Shown here piece by piece: positions 1-8,333 of a stretch of 21,766 nt of DNA (the stretch's first letter is position 1; each line of letters opens with the position of its first letter). The stretch lies in IMG/VR virus record IMGVR_UViG_3300022540_000373, positions 1 to 21,766 of that record; one strand, 5' to 3'. A program made the position numbers and the translations under genes. Below the pieces are notes generated by a model that did no database searches, was not told the DNA's origin, and saw only the letters and a list, made by a program, of their open reading frames with translations. This stretch comes from a virus.

Positions 1-629
1 GCGTTCCGATTGGGCTTAATGATGGGATTATGGCCGATGGTCGGTATATTGGGATTGATGATAATGGGGATCAGTTGACGGTTAAGCCGACGTCTGTGCA
101 CTCAGCAGTTGAAGGATATTGGCGGTCTAATCAAGTCAACTTTGATTATTGGGTTGATAATGGGGTTCAGTTGGATGGAAATAATGCGATGCCTTTTGCG
201 CCTGAGTTTAATGGGGTTGGTGTTGTGACTGGGAAGTATTCTATTTCTGATAAAGTTTATAAGTTGGGGGATGTTTCTAGTGATTTGGAGGTTTTGAACA
301 CTGCCCCATATGCCGAAAATATAATGATGGAAACATGGTCAACCGCGATAGCTTGCGGGGGCGGTGACAATCTATATCTGTACAACTCTCACGATGCTTT
401 TTCATGGTGGAAAGTCACATGGATTAACGATGTTGCCGGGGAGTCTCGTATCATTTTGGACACGCACAAGATAACTGCCCTGAAAAGCTCAGATGATAAC
501 GTTGTTCTTGCCTGCGGTGAAAGTATCGCAACCGGTGAAATGGAAACGATCATGTTCACTGAGGCGAATACAGCAGGTTTTACGAAGACCATCACGCCAG
601 GCTGTGAAAATGTGGTGCAGGCTCCTTAA
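1..629 (+). CDS. Partial plus-strand protein, possible beta-propeller-like virion or fibre protein (5' end outside window)
   Basis: The reading frame is open from base 3 with no stop, so the gene begins left of the window; the first in-window ATG at 30 need not be the start. About 208 residues are visible, ending at TAA 627-629. I do not recognise the family. The last 100 residues contain loosely repeated units (AIACGGGDNLYLY, then NVVLACGES) of the kind seen in beta-propeller blades, with many Trp, Gly and Asn residues. The gene converges tail-to-tail on the fibre-assembly-like gene and the stop codons overlap in a TTAA. Position next to the tail fibre suggests a receptor-related or accessory virion protein, but this is inference. 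The first 300 bases are very C-poor and G/T-rich, while the rest is balanced, as if two sources were joined. Confidence 0.6.
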   Translation, partial: VPIGLNDGIMADGRYIGIDDNGDQLTVKPTSVHSAVEGYWRSNQVNFDYWVDNGVQLDGNNAMPFAPEFNGVGVVTGKYSISDKVYKLGDVSSDLEVLNTAPYAENIMMETWSTAIACGGGDNLYLYNSHDAFSWWKVTWINDVAGESRIILDTHKITALKSSDDNVVLACGESIATGEMETIMFTEANTAGFTKTITPGCENVVQAP

Positions 630-1051
630 ATCACTTCAAACAGTATAGGGAACTCGTTTTTAATTGAATCGAGTTCTCCTCGTAGGGTTGCCGCTTTGGC
701 TTCAAGCTCTGCCATCCTGTCTGTTTCATTCGCCCGGATAGCGCGAATCGATTTCATATCGATTTGATTTAATTCTGACATGATTTCGTACTTGCGCCTT
801 TCTGCGATCACTTCCGGTTTCGCGTCTTCGATTGCTTGCAGTGCGTCAGCTTCTTCCTGTTTTTCTTCCGCTTCTGTTTTGTCGATAAATTCCCACTCTA
901 GTTTTTCGTCCCATATTTTTTGGAGTTTCCTACTCAGCCGTGGTTGTGCTTGTCCGGGTTTCGGATTTGAGACAAACTCTGTCATCTCTGCGAGTAGTCC
1001 GCTTATTTGAGTCTCTGATTGGTGTTCGTTGGATTTATATATTGTTTCCAT
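626..1051 (-). CDS. Tail fibre assembly/chaperone-like protein
   Basis: This 141-residue protein is the last gene of the minus-strand operon, 3 nt after the tail fibre gene. Residues from about 88 onward (RKYEIMSELNQIDMKSIRAIRA followed by an ELEAKAATLRGEL heptad stretch, quoted here in part) resemble the C-terminal helical tail of small phage proteins encoded directly after tail fibres, where motifs like LDxKSIRALRxGD recur. The middle is rich in Glu, Lys and Ala and is likely helical. There is no signal peptide or membrane segment. By position and this C-terminal motif it may help fold or attach the fibre; a minor tail component is the alternative. Its stop codon overlaps that of the convergent plus-strand gene. 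Confidence 0.55.
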   Translation of the reverse strand: METIYKSNEHQSETQISGLLAEMTEFVSNPKPGQAQPRLSRKLQKIWDEKLEWEFIDKTEAEEKQEEADALQAIEDAKPEVIAERRKYEIMSELNQIDMKSIRAIRANETDRMAELEAKAATLRGELDSIKNEFPILFEVI

Positions 1052-1054
1052 GAT

Positions 1055-2422
1055 TTATGCGTGTTGATAGGTTAGTTTTCCGGTTGACCTGTCTCTATTC
1101 ACTGTCCCGGTGCGCGTAGATCCGTTCACCCCATCATCTGATGGTAATTTTATGCGCCAATCTGTGGCCATATTATTTAAAAGCGCACCGTTAACACCGT
1201 TATTCGACCCAATCGCCATTGTGTTCGGACCCGTGTTCGGGGTAGTATTGTATGGGCCGTACACAATTAAATTATGCATATGCCCCTGCGCTTGATCATC
1301 CTGCTCAGATCCACCCGCCGCGCCTGAGCTGTCGACTGTCACGGCAACACCTGTTGCGCTTCCGACTGTCACAGCTAGCCCGGTTTCAGCGTCGATCATT
1401 GTTGCGGTGAGTCCTGAGATGTTGACTAGGATTGTTGTAAAATCTGCGCTCGACGGCAATCCCGCTCCCTGTATCCTTTGCCCCTCTTTAATATTCCCAA
1501 TCGCAGTATCAAAAGTCACAGTTGAAGTCCCATCAAAATCAGCCGTTACCGGAATTGAAATACTATTTCGGTCTGTCCTTGAATGCAAATCAGGGTCATC
1601 AGCGTTTAGTTCTCTCAAGACCCCATAAGCCGTATTGACCTGAAAAATATGGGGTGAAGATCCGATGATAGCGGTCAATGTATAACGGCTCGCGAATTCT
1701 GAACCATCCCGTAGGCCACCTATTTTTCTATTGAGATCCCGAAACCATGCCAGGGTATTATTTGTGGCCGGGGTCCCATGTAATTTATAGCTCAACTGTT
1801 GCCCGTTCATGCGGATCAAATACGGGTTATCAAACGGGATTGAATCAAGAGAAACAATTGACCCGGCCAATGTTGGGTCATAAATACCAACGCCATTCAC
1901 AGAGATTTTATTTTTCAGCCCTTGATTAGCAAAATACCGTCTTTGATCGGGTGTGAGAGCAAGTGAAATCACTTCAAACGGTTTATCTGTCTTAATATCG
2001 ATATCATGATATGATGTGGTATTATCCGCAATCAATTTATACGGTGCATTTCCGTCACCCGCATTGACGCCTAATTGTAATTCAGCACCATTGACTGATC
2101 GCATTTTCAACCCTTCAATGGTGGGTAAATCCATATTCGCGGTTAGCGTATCAGAACCTACAATGTCTATCCTGTCGTAATTGGAAAACGGGACCACCAC
2201 GTCCGATTTATCCACATAATCAGTGCCGTTCCATTTCATCGTGCAGGTGTTACCGGTCAACTGACTTGCGGACCCCAAAACGTGATCCTGACCGCTTGCG
2301 ATAAATGCGAGTTGGTTGAATGACAAATCACTAGGTGATTCACCGTCTGCCCATCCACTGACTTCTCTTGATGCTATCGATTCTCTAACATTCGGGTCAA
2401 TTGCAACTATTCTTTTTGGCAT
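1055..2422 (-). CDS. Tail fibre / receptor-binding protein
   Basis: This 455-residue protein starts immediately after the DUF2612-like baseplate gene, the usual place for the fibre. The first 70 residues probably attach to the baseplate. The middle is rich in Thr, Ser, Asn and Gly with beta-strand character. The C terminus carries a motif known from tail fibre and collar tips: QDDQAQGHMHN at about 375-385 (the QGHxH signature found near receptor-binding tips of T4 gp37/gp12-like proteins), and then DDGVNGSTRTG...NRDRST near the end, matching the common DGxNGxPRTGxETRPR-type closing segment. The two histidines in GHMH could bind metal, as in long tail fibre tips. Host receptor is unknown. Confidence 0.8.
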   Translation of the reverse strand: MPKRIVAIDPNVRESIASREVSGWADGESPSDLSFNQLAFIASGQDHVLGSASQLTGNTCTMKWNGTDYVDKSDVVVPFSNYDRIDIVGSDTLTANMDLPTIEGLKMRSVNGAELQLGVNAGDGNAPYKLIADNTTSYHDIDIKTDKPFEVISLALTPDQRRYFANQGLKNKISVNGVGIYDPTLAGSIVSLDSIPFDNPYLIRMNGQQLSYKLHGTPATNNTLAWFRDLNRKIGGLRDGSEFASRYTLTAIIGSSPHIFQVNTAYGVLRELNADDPDLHSRTDRNSISIPVTADFDGTSTVTFDTAIGNIKEGQRIQGAGLPSSADFTTILVNISGLTATMIDAETGLAVTVGSATGVAVTVDSSGAAGGSEQDDQAQGHMHNLIVYGPYNTTPNTGPNTMAIGSNNGVNGALLNNMATDWRIKLPSDDGVNGSTRTGTVNRDRSTGKLTYQHA

Positions 2423-3025
2423 CTAAAATCCTTGTGAAAGTACACCGTCTCCTAAACCGTTTCCGGCGTCGGTTTCCCCGGTGAGTGAAAATGTAGCGGA
2501 TTGCGCGACTTCTGAAACTGCTAATATCATACTGTTCCCGCCTTGTTTGGCTGTTTTAAGTGTGGCTCTGATCTTTTCAAGTTCTGTTTCTGTGAGTGTT
2601 GACACCCCAAACGCGGTCATCGAAAAACTTGCCGGTTGTTGTTCGGACAGACTCACACTACTTGCGCCCGATAAGTTCCTGAAAATGGATTTCATCGTTT
2701 GGATATCCCCGGACTTCGCGAGTTTGGTGACTGCCGCAAGAAGATCAGCCCGGTAACTGTCATCCGTTTGCCCCGTTTCGCGGTCCGTGTCTAATATGTT
2801 ACCAAATATATCGTCAAGCTGAGATCCGACTGCTTCAAAGATGTTAAGTGTCGAATAGAAATCAGATTGTGCATCGTGCAATTCTTGAATCTCAGGGATA
2901 AACGTCTTGATCATTGCGACGATGTTGTCCGAGTATTTCAGGAACTCAGGCAGTAAGTCCGCTCCCCGCTTTTCATCGGTCAGAAAGTCAATGACTCCAA
3001 AATCCTCTTCTAATTCTACGCTCAT
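2423..3025 (-). CDS. DUF2612-like baseplate/tail protein (tail protein I position)
   Basis: A 200-residue protein whose start overlaps the stop of the J-like gene by ATGA. It lies between the J-like wedge protein and the fibre, where P2-like phages have gpI and other myoviruses a DUF2612 protein linking wedge to fibre. The segment LNIFEAVGSQLDDIFGNILDTDRETGQTDDSYRADL (about 60-95, quoted as landmarks G-S-Q-L-D and D-D-x-Y-R) matches the family pattern in which 'GxxLDxxGxxxgxxR...D..YR..L' recurs. No membrane segment is present. Assignment rests on this pattern and the order; I am fairly confident it is a baseplate periphery protein. Confidence 0.75.
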   Translation of the reverse strand: MSVELEEDFGVIDFLTDEKRGADLLPEFLKYSDNIVAMIKTFIPEIQELHDAQSDFYSTLNIFEAVGSQLDDIFGNILDTDRETGQTDDSYRADLLAAVTKLAKSGDIQTMKSIFRNLSGASSVSLSEQQPASFSMTAFGVSTLTETELEKIRATLKTAKQGGNSMILAVSEVAQSATFSLTGETDAGNGLGDGVLSQGF

Positions 3026-4197
3026 GATGTGACCGAGGTTCGTGTTGAATCAAAATCAGCTTGCTCAATCGCTGAAATTGCGACCGTTGTATCTGTCACC
3101 GGGACAGCAGTTGTTGCAAAGAATAACGTATATTCATTGATCCCGTCGGTTGCGGTCACTGCACTTTGTAGACGGGGCAATGTCACATCCTGTCCGTCGT
3201 TCCAAATCAGCGCAAGAATAGCGGTTTCTATATCAGTATCCCCGGACGCCGGATAAATCGGACCTTCGTTGGGGTCTGTGTTCTTGTCTGTGATAACCAC
3301 ATTAACATACATCTCAATAAGTGTTGTGCGGTCAAAGCGCATCGTGTATGTTTCATTATCCACGGGGTCGGTAAATGTTCCAACTTCGTCCCCAACGGTA
3401 AATGTTCCCGCGCCTTTTTTCTCACCCAGAACGTCCCATATAGATTGGTCATCGCCACCACCCACAAGAGCCCTGATTGAGTGTGGCGGTAAATCGCCCA
3501 CGGTTTCATTTGTGTCGTTCTCGAATACGGTTGCTGATGTGACTGCCGTCGGAGTACTAATCGCAAGTAGTGAATTACGAATTGAAACTACCGTACCACC
3601 GGCGAGTGAACTCAGACGCCCCGGTCTATTCGCGCGGTATTCTTCATCTGTTTCATCAAGTGATCCAAGTTCCGCGTCTACCGCATTGACAATGTCCGTT
3701 ATGCCCGATGGTAAGGAACCCACGGTTAACGTCCCCGCAAGACAGGCAGTCGGCCCATCGTTGAGCGCGGTCATGTTGAATTCTAACGGTTGCAAACCCA
3801 CAGCGGGTAATGTGTGAGATGCCAATGTTTCAAATATCTCATTTGTGTCTTCCACTTGCCGCTGAAAGTTAACCGGGATTACCGCATTCTCATTTCCTGT
3901 TGCTTGCACAATTACTGTGGACTTTGCGCCGGATATCCGTGGGGTGTTGGTAATGGCTCCGATATTATCGAGCGCGACCCCTTCGGCTGTGTTGGGATTT
4001 AAAACGGTGTATGTTACTTCTTGCCCTTCCCATAGCTCCTCAACTTCAATTGCTAGGGTGTCCATACCCTGCATAATGATCGAATCCTCGTTTGTGTCTA
4101 CCCCGGTTCCGAATGTTGAACGTAAACGGGCTTTTACATCTTCGAAAATCTCAGAAAGTCGTTTCGCGGTAAAACCTGTCGAGTCTAATCCGGCCAT
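3022..4197 (-). CDS. Baseplate J-like protein (T4 gp47 / P2 gpJ type wedge)
   Basis: The 391-residue length and features fit the baseplate J family, which forms the inner wedge of contractile tails. The N terminus (GFTAKRLSEIFEDVKARLRSTFG, with an acidic D-T-N-E-D after it) is the usual start, with the helical segment before the conserved 'GxxxDxxxxSPxxQL'-like region replaced here by NEDSIIMQGMDTLAIEVEE. Further landmarks are NTAEGVALDNIGAI (about 68-81), TDEEYRANRPGRLS near the middle, and a C-terminal IYPASGDTDIETAILALIW part. It sits between gp25-like and DUF2612-like genes, which is the conserved order of simple contractile baseplates. The start overlaps nothing and lies 2 nt after the gp25-like stop. 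Confidence 0.9.
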   Translation of the reverse strand: MAGLDSTGFTAKRLSEIFEDVKARLRSTFGTGVDTNEDSIIMQGMDTLAIEVEELWEGQEVTYTVLNPNTAEGVALDNIGAITNTPRISGAKSTVIVQATGNENAVIPVNFQRQVEDTNEIFETLASHTLPAVGLQPLEFNMTALNDGPTACLAGTLTVGSLPSGITDIVNAVDAELGSLDETDEEYRANRPGRLSSLAGGTVVSIRNSLLAISTPTAVTSATVFENDTNETVGDLPPHSIRALVGGGDDQSIWDVLGEKKGAGTFTVGDEVGTFTDPVDNETYTMRFDRTTLIEMYVNVVITDKNTDPNEGPIYPASGDTDIETAILALIWNDGQDVTLPRLQSAVTATDGINEYTLFFATTAVPVTDTTVAISAIEQADFDSTRTSVTS

Positions 4198-4199
4198 TG

Positions 4200-4583
4200 T
4201 TATAGTGGAATAGGTGTTACTAAATTAATTTCGCCTTGGGTGGTCGTAACTTGCGATGTGAGAGCCGCGGACCGTGAACCGTCAACCTGTGCTAAATCGA
4301 ACGTTTTAAGTCCTGTCACACCACGAGTCCCCAAAATCACAGCTTTGAGAGTATCGATTACCACAGTGTCAGTCACATCGCGCCCGAAGATTGAACCGTA
4401 ATAATCGGTCCCAAAAGAGGGATTCGTGAAATTCTCCCCGAGATATACAGACAGATTGCAAATGATCCTATTTTCGATTTCGTTTATTCCGTCAACGGTT
4501 TGTAAACGTCCGTTTTCCATCACAAGATCATGCTTTGTGAGATTCCCCTCTGCGTCCGCCACAAGTTCAAGTTTTAGGTCCAT
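4200..4583 (-). CDS. gp25-like baseplate wedge protein
   Basis: At 127 residues it has the usual length of gp25/lysozyme-like (GPW_gp25) or DUF2634 baseplate wedge proteins. Visible family traits are the internal segment INEIENRIICNLSVYLGE (about 34-51), followed by NPSFGTDYYG, which matches the 'L.t..Ger...p.yG.d' core of the family; the Glu conserved in the E-I-N/E-N-R helix is present. The family forms the wedge core that contacts the sheath and hub and triggers contraction. It sits between the spike and J-like genes, as in many small myoviruses. Confidence 0.85.
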   Translation of the reverse strand: MDLKLELVADAEGNLTKHDLVMENGRLQTVDGINEIENRIICNLSVYLGENFTNPSFGTDYYGSIFGRDVTDTVVIDTLKAVILGTRGVTGLKTFDLAQVDGSRSAALTSQVTTTQGEINLVTPIPL

Positions 4584-4584
4584 G

Positions 4585-5220
4585 TTATACCTTGATTTGT
4601 CCGAGTGACGTTTGAAGCATTGCGAGTTGTGCGTTTATTAAGCTGTTCGTTCCTGTGCTTGACGATCCGGCGGCGTCAACTGATCCCTGTAATAATGTCA
4701 AAAGTTGGTCAATCAGGTCTAAAAGTTCAACGGTTCCATTTCCTAATTCAATTTTGTTCCCAACCTTGGCCCGTAGTCCAACTGCCGTGGAATCCACGGG
4801 GGTTGCGGACACAAGATTAGATTCATGCGTCGTGCTAATCGGAATTGCAAGCGCATGATTGAACGAGTCCTTGACGGGGTTCGTGTTTGTTTGAGGTGCG
4901 GTTCCCGTGGGTGTTTTCCAATATTCTAAGGTTTGATCAGAGAATAAAACCAATACCTGATCCCCCTTCACAAGCTCGAAGTCTAGTATAAATTGTGAAC
5001 TGCCCATATACATCATGGGGACCGATAACGCCGAAACATCATCCCCGTTTTCATCTTTGACATGCAGTTTCAAATCACAGAAACGCTTTCCGGTTGTATC
5101 GGCTTCGTTTCCTGTGGCGTATGATTGGAAGAAACCTAAAGCAATATTGTACTTGCTGTGATCGCGTTGATCATATAACCCTTCAAACGATTCTCTTATC
5201 TCTTGTTCGAGTCTGCTCAT
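4585..5220 (-). CDS. Gp138-like baseplate spike / assembly protein
   Basis: A 211-residue protein overlapping the hub gene stop by ATGA. The N-terminal 110 residues look like the OB-fold domain of phi92 gp138-type and gpV-type spikes: a short helical leader, ALGFFQSYATGNEADTTGKRFCDLKLHV, then the P-M-M-Y-M-G segment and KGDQVLVLFSDQTLEYW, where 'GD.vlv.f.d.sl..w' is the typical OB-fold strand pair. The C-terminal part is Ser/Thr/Gly-rich and probably forms the trimeric stem or tip. No His/Cys-rich metal tip motif is evident, so the spike may have a separate tip or a short one. It would pierce the host envelope during injection. Confidence 0.8.
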   Translation of the reverse strand: MSRLEQEIRESFEGLYDQRDHSKYNIALGFFQSYATGNEADTTGKRFCDLKLHVKDENGDDVSALSVPMMYMGSSQFILDFELVKGDQVLVLFSDQTLEYWKTPTGTAPQTNTNPVKDSFNHALAIPISTTHESNLVSATPVDSTAVGLRAKVGNKIELGNGTVELLDLIDQLLTLLQGSVDAAGSSSTGTNSLINAQLAMLQTSLGQIKV

Positions 5221-6179
5221 TTAATCGTTGCATTGATGTTTGATCCGTCGACTTCGGTATACCACTCATTTGTCATGCTATCCCCCCGGTGTATCATACT
5301 CAAGATTGAAACGTTTTTGTTAAGTATTGCCGAATCCACTTTGATATACTGAAACATTCTCAGTTCAGGTCTTAGATATGATATTAACTTTGCACCGGTG
5401 TCAGTGTATGTCGGGGAACCTATTAATCCGGTATTAGCCGAAATTGTCAATTCGGGAACCGTGGTCGCATCGGGTAACGTCACAGGTTGCCCCGCTCGCG
5501 AATTCGAACTGAACTTTTTACCAACTACATTTAGTCCATTGTGATCTTGGAATATAGACAGATTAAACCGGTTTGACATTTCGGATAATATTTGCGATGC
5601 GGTTCCGCTGTACCCCATCATTTCGTTTAACGTGTTTCCCGATGCGAAATAATCATTGACGGCGGCTTCAAAATTAGCCGCGTATCCTGGCGCAAATGCA
5701 ATGGGTATTTTATCATCTTGAAATACTGTTTTATCCACCACGAATTTCAGAAACGGTAATACATCGGAACTACTTGTCATCTTCTGTTGGGGAACCGTGA
5801 TTTTTTTACTGAATGTCACAGGTAAACCCACTTGAAGCGTTGTGATCCAATCCCCGGTCTGCGGTTCGCGGGTAGTATATCCACGAGTTACTGCCCCATT
5901 AAAAATAAGACCGTTTTTCTGTTTGTATCCTGCGGTTAACTGAACAACCGGACCACTTCCAAAGTCTTGTCCCAACAGATTAAAAACAAGTGCTTTTCGT
6001 TTCGTTTCCTGCACGTTCCAAATCTTGATTTCCCCGGTGTAATACTGCAAATTATCCGTTGCATTTATCTCAAAAGCCACTCTTAACGTATTTCCGAATT
6101 TATCCGGCGAAATGATAATATCAAACGAGTTATCACGGGCCTTGACTTGCAATTTCCAATATCTATCGAATAATTCCAT
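5217..6179 (-). CDS. Baseplate hub protein (gp27/gp44-like)
   Basis: The 320-residue protein begins with a beta-rich domain (MELFDRYWKLQV to about 120) with the GEIKIWNVQETKR element that recurs in phage hub proteins, where an E-I-x-I-x-N/W-N-x-S-x-x-T core marks the first tube-like domain. Further on come NTGLIGSPTYTDTGAKL and RPELRMFQYIKVDS (about 250-285), which are typical of hub proteins: a fold resembling T4 gp27 where 'GliGxPxxtdxG...llnpxlrpgxxv.ids' is conserved. The trimeric hub joins the tube to the spike encoded just downstream. Strong neighbour support on both sides. Confidence 0.85.
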   Translation of the reverse strand: MELFDRYWKLQVKARDNSFDIIISPDKFGNTLRVAFEINATDNLQYYTGEIKIWNVQETKRKALVFNLLGQDFGSGPVVQLTAGYKQKNGLIFNGAVTRGYTTREPQTGDWITTLQVGLPVTFSKKITVPQQKMTSSSDVLPFLKFVVDKTVFQDDKIPIAFAPGYAANFEAAVNDYFASGNTLNEMMGYSGTASQILSEMSNRFNLSIFQDHNGLNVVGKKFSSNSRAGQPVTLPDATTVPELTISANTGLIGSPTYTDTGAKLISYLRPELRMFQYIKVDSAILNKNVSILSMIHRGDSMTNEWYTEVDGSNINATIK

Positions 6180-6500
6180 TTACGGTTCTTCATATCTGAA
6201 CGTGACTTCTTTCCCGATTCCGAAATTAAAGAATCCCGGTTTAGAAGATGTTCCTTGATTTCGATGTGCTCCGAGTTTTCCGGGTGGTAATAAATCGTTG
6301 TAATGATACGGCCCCAAAATATCAATACCGTTTACAATCTTAATACCGTGGATTGTGTCATCGATATCCAAAAACCATGCGTTTGATCTTACCGACCATC
6401 TGAATTTCAAGGCGTATGTTTGGCCGGATAATGTTGGGCTTGCTGTGAAATATCCTGATCCCTGTTGTTCAATGTTTAGTTCGATTTCGAAAGCTGACAT
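6180..6500 (-). CDS. Baseplate plug-like small protein
   Basis: A 106-residue protein with the signature of small phage baseplate plug proteins (also annotated as cyanophage-type baseplate protein): ALKFRWSVRSNAWFLDIDD at about 30-48, then GIKIVNGIDILGPYHYNDLLP. In the family the core is 'fxfxwnxrxxxWxldixdxxgxxivxgxxlxxGxdLL', and the Trp, the L-D-I-D run and the G-I-x-I/V elements are present here. It overlaps the preceding gene by 1 nt and abuts the hub gene. It likely closes the tube-hub interface. Family recognition is good although the exact role in this phage is inferred. Confidence 0.75.
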   Translation of the reverse strand: MSAFEIELNIEQQGSGYFTASPTLSGQTYALKFRWSVRSNAWFLDIDDTIHGIKIVNGIDILGPYHYNDLLPPGKLGAHRNQGTSSKPGFFNFGIGKEVTFRYEEP

Positions 6501-7072
6501 TATGCAAGCACCCCCAACGATTCAAGAGATTCACTCACACTGATCGCGCCTACGCCTAACAACAACTGAGGGACCACTTTTAGACGGTTTGATGAATCTT
6601 CAATTGATGATATCGTTTGGACACCTGCGGACACTTCATCAAGGACTATTTTTCGCACGTTCCATATCTCAGCTTGAAAATGAACTGAAAACCCCTCTTT
6701 ATCTTTAATGAGTTTCAGGTTTTTGAACTGCATGTCTTTGAATAGATGAAACCCATCCATGACTGTGAAAAAGGTACGGGACACAAAGAGTTCTAATAGC
6801 TTATCAAATTCTAACTTTGCACGACCCTTGATTGCTTCTTGCGTGACAGCAGGTCCGATTAGATTGGATATTTTAAGATCGGAAAATCCCCCTTCAATTG
6901 CGATTTTCGGTCTAAGGTTTGTGATATGGTCAGTAGATGGGCTACCGTCTTCAATCGGGTTTTCGGTGATAATGTGCTCGTAATCTTCCCCGATTCGGTT
7001 TGTCACATCGATACTGATTCCACCGATGTCAGCAAGTACTGTGATAGGGTTTAGAAATCTTAAGTCCGGCAT
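6500..7072 (-). CDS. Distal tail / DUF6046-like baseplate protein
   Basis: A 190-residue protein directly downstream of the tape measure gene with no gap. Central landmarks are ITENPIEDGSPSTDHI (about 35-50), IEGGFSDL, then FFTVMDGFHLFKDMQFKNLKL and FSVHFQAEIWNVRKI. These match the tail proteins known from myoviruses in which a 'EhPvedGs.ivDHvv..P..i...G..sd' N-terminal segment is followed by a 'Y.nMvi..l...rd....g..l.f.i.l.qvr' core (Dit-like, DUF6046 and related). They form a ring at the distal end of the tube. The C-terminal 45 residues are hydrophobic and Leu/Ser-rich. Confidence in a tail-tip role is high, less in the exact family. Confidence 0.7.
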   Translation of the reverse strand: MPDLRFLNPITVLADIGGISIDVTNRIGEDYEHIITENPIEDGSPSTDHITNLRPKIAIEGGFSDLKISNLIGPAVTQEAIKGRAKLEFDKLLELFVSRTFFTVMDGFHLFKDMQFKNLKLIKDKEGFSVHFQAEIWNVRKIVLDEVSAGVQTISSIEDSSNRLKVVPQLLLGVGAISVSESLESLGVLA

Positions 7073-8329
7073 TTATAACCCTCCCGCTGAAACTTGCCTA
7101 CCCGATTGAGCGGCCACGTTTTTAAACCCTTCTGAAACTTTGCTTATCACTCGGTCAGTGATCTGTTTGGCCATATCGGCAGTGTCAAGTCCTTGCAGAT
7201 TTTGACCAATTACTTTGATCTCACCGGACAAATTAACGCTTGTCTGATTCAACGATTGTGCGGCTTCCGATGATGCACCTGCGAAAGATTTTGAGGATGT
7301 ATTAATTCCCCCGATCAACTGTTGAAACCCACGGCTTAAAAACTCACCCATGGGAAGATCAAGACTTAATCCTGCATCTTCTAATGCGATGTCTCTTCGT
7401 TTTGTTTCTTCAATTTCACGTTGTTTATTCTTTTCAATTGTGCCAGATGTATCCCCGCTTAACAATTTGGCGAGTGCAATCGTTCCTTTTAACGCTGTGT
7501 TGATTGTGGTTATCGTTTCTCGTAGCCCTTCCCAAAACGCAGTTGACTCGTTCAGCTCTTTAAGCATATCACGAACTAATTGCACCGTTTCCTTGACTTG
7601 ACCGGATGTTTCTTTCCCAAACTTTAATGTAAAATCACTTGCCTGTTTCCCAACTTCTTTGAATGCAAAGCCTAAATCATCCCTCACCGCGTCAGCATTT
7701 GACCTTATCTTTTCTTCGTTTTCGAGTAGGCTTCGAGATAAGAACTCGAATAGGTTCCGTTGACCTTTTATTGCACTGTTGGCGTTGAGTTGTGCGAGTT
7801 TGAAGCGTTCCGCGACGTCTTTATTGATCGCACCTAATCGTTCAAGCGCGTCTAAGTCCCCGGTTTTAACGAATTGCGTCACAAGGCCCACGACTTGATT
7901 AAAATCCAAATCAGGACGGGCCACGGTTACTTCTGCAAGTAATGGTAGAATCTTATCAATCCCACCGAGATCAACGGTCAATGTGGAAAGGGACGCTTTC
8001 GCTTGTTCAAGTTCACGTTGGGATATGATCTCTGATCCACGTAACTTATTAACAATGTCTGATAGTTGATTTGCTTCTTCGATTGACCGTGAGAAAAAAC
8101 GAGTGACTGCTTTATTCGATTCGAATTCTGTGAACATTTTCGTTCCGGCAGCGGTCAGCAGTCCGATAGCAGTTAATGCCTTTTTCGCGGCTCCACCTAT
8201 TCCACCGAACGCGGCAACTGCACCCGCGCCTTGTGCTTTGAGATTATTAAACGCGGTTTCCGCGTTCTTTTTATCCGCCGGGTTTACTTTGAAGCTGATC
8301 CGGTTAATAAGTTCTCTAACTACGGGCAT
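7073..8329 (-). CDS. Tail tape measure protein (short)
   Basis: A 418-residue, largely helical protein placed after the frameshifting chaperone and before the hub-side genes, which is the fixed position of the tape measure. The N terminus (RELINRISFKVNPADKKNAETAFNNL in pieces) is followed by a Gly/Ala-rich hydrophobic stretch, about 35-62, GAGAVAAFGGIGG and ALTAIGLLTAAG, which could cross a membrane during DNA injection. Long amphipathic helices follow, with KNKQREIEETKRRD near 300 and a tail region of SSEAAQSLNQ type. It is short for a tape measure. At about 1.5 angstrom per residue (a general rule for this family) the tube would be about 60 nm, so this phage should have a short contractile tail. 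The start ATG lies 4 nt after the TAA of the frameshift extension. Confidence 0.85.
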   Translation of the reverse strand: MPVVRELINRISFKVNPADKKNAETAFNNLKAQGAGAVAAFGGIGGAAKKALTAIGLLTAAGTKMFTEFESNKAVTRFFSRSIEEANQLSDIVNKLRGSEIISQRELEQAKASLSTLTVDLGGIDKILPLLAEVTVARPDLDFNQVVGLVTQFVKTGDLDALERLGAINKDVAERFKLAQLNANSAIKGQRNLFEFLSRSLLENEEKIRSNADAVRDDLGFAFKEVGKQASDFTLKFGKETSGQVKETVQLVRDMLKELNESTAFWEGLRETITTINTALKGTIALAKLLSGDTSGTIEKNKQREIEETKRRDIALEDAGLSLDLPMGEFLSRGFQQLIGGINTSSKSFAGASSEAAQSLNQTSVNLSGEIKVIGQNLQGLDTADMAKQITDRVISKVSEGFKNVAAQSGRQVSAGGL

Positions 8330-8333
8330 TTAT

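Noticed and set aside
3269-3817. Long plus-strand open frame antisense to the J-like gene
   Set aside because: The minus-strand J-like gene is well supported, and the plus-strand translation is a Ser/Val/Pro-rich shadow without family features.
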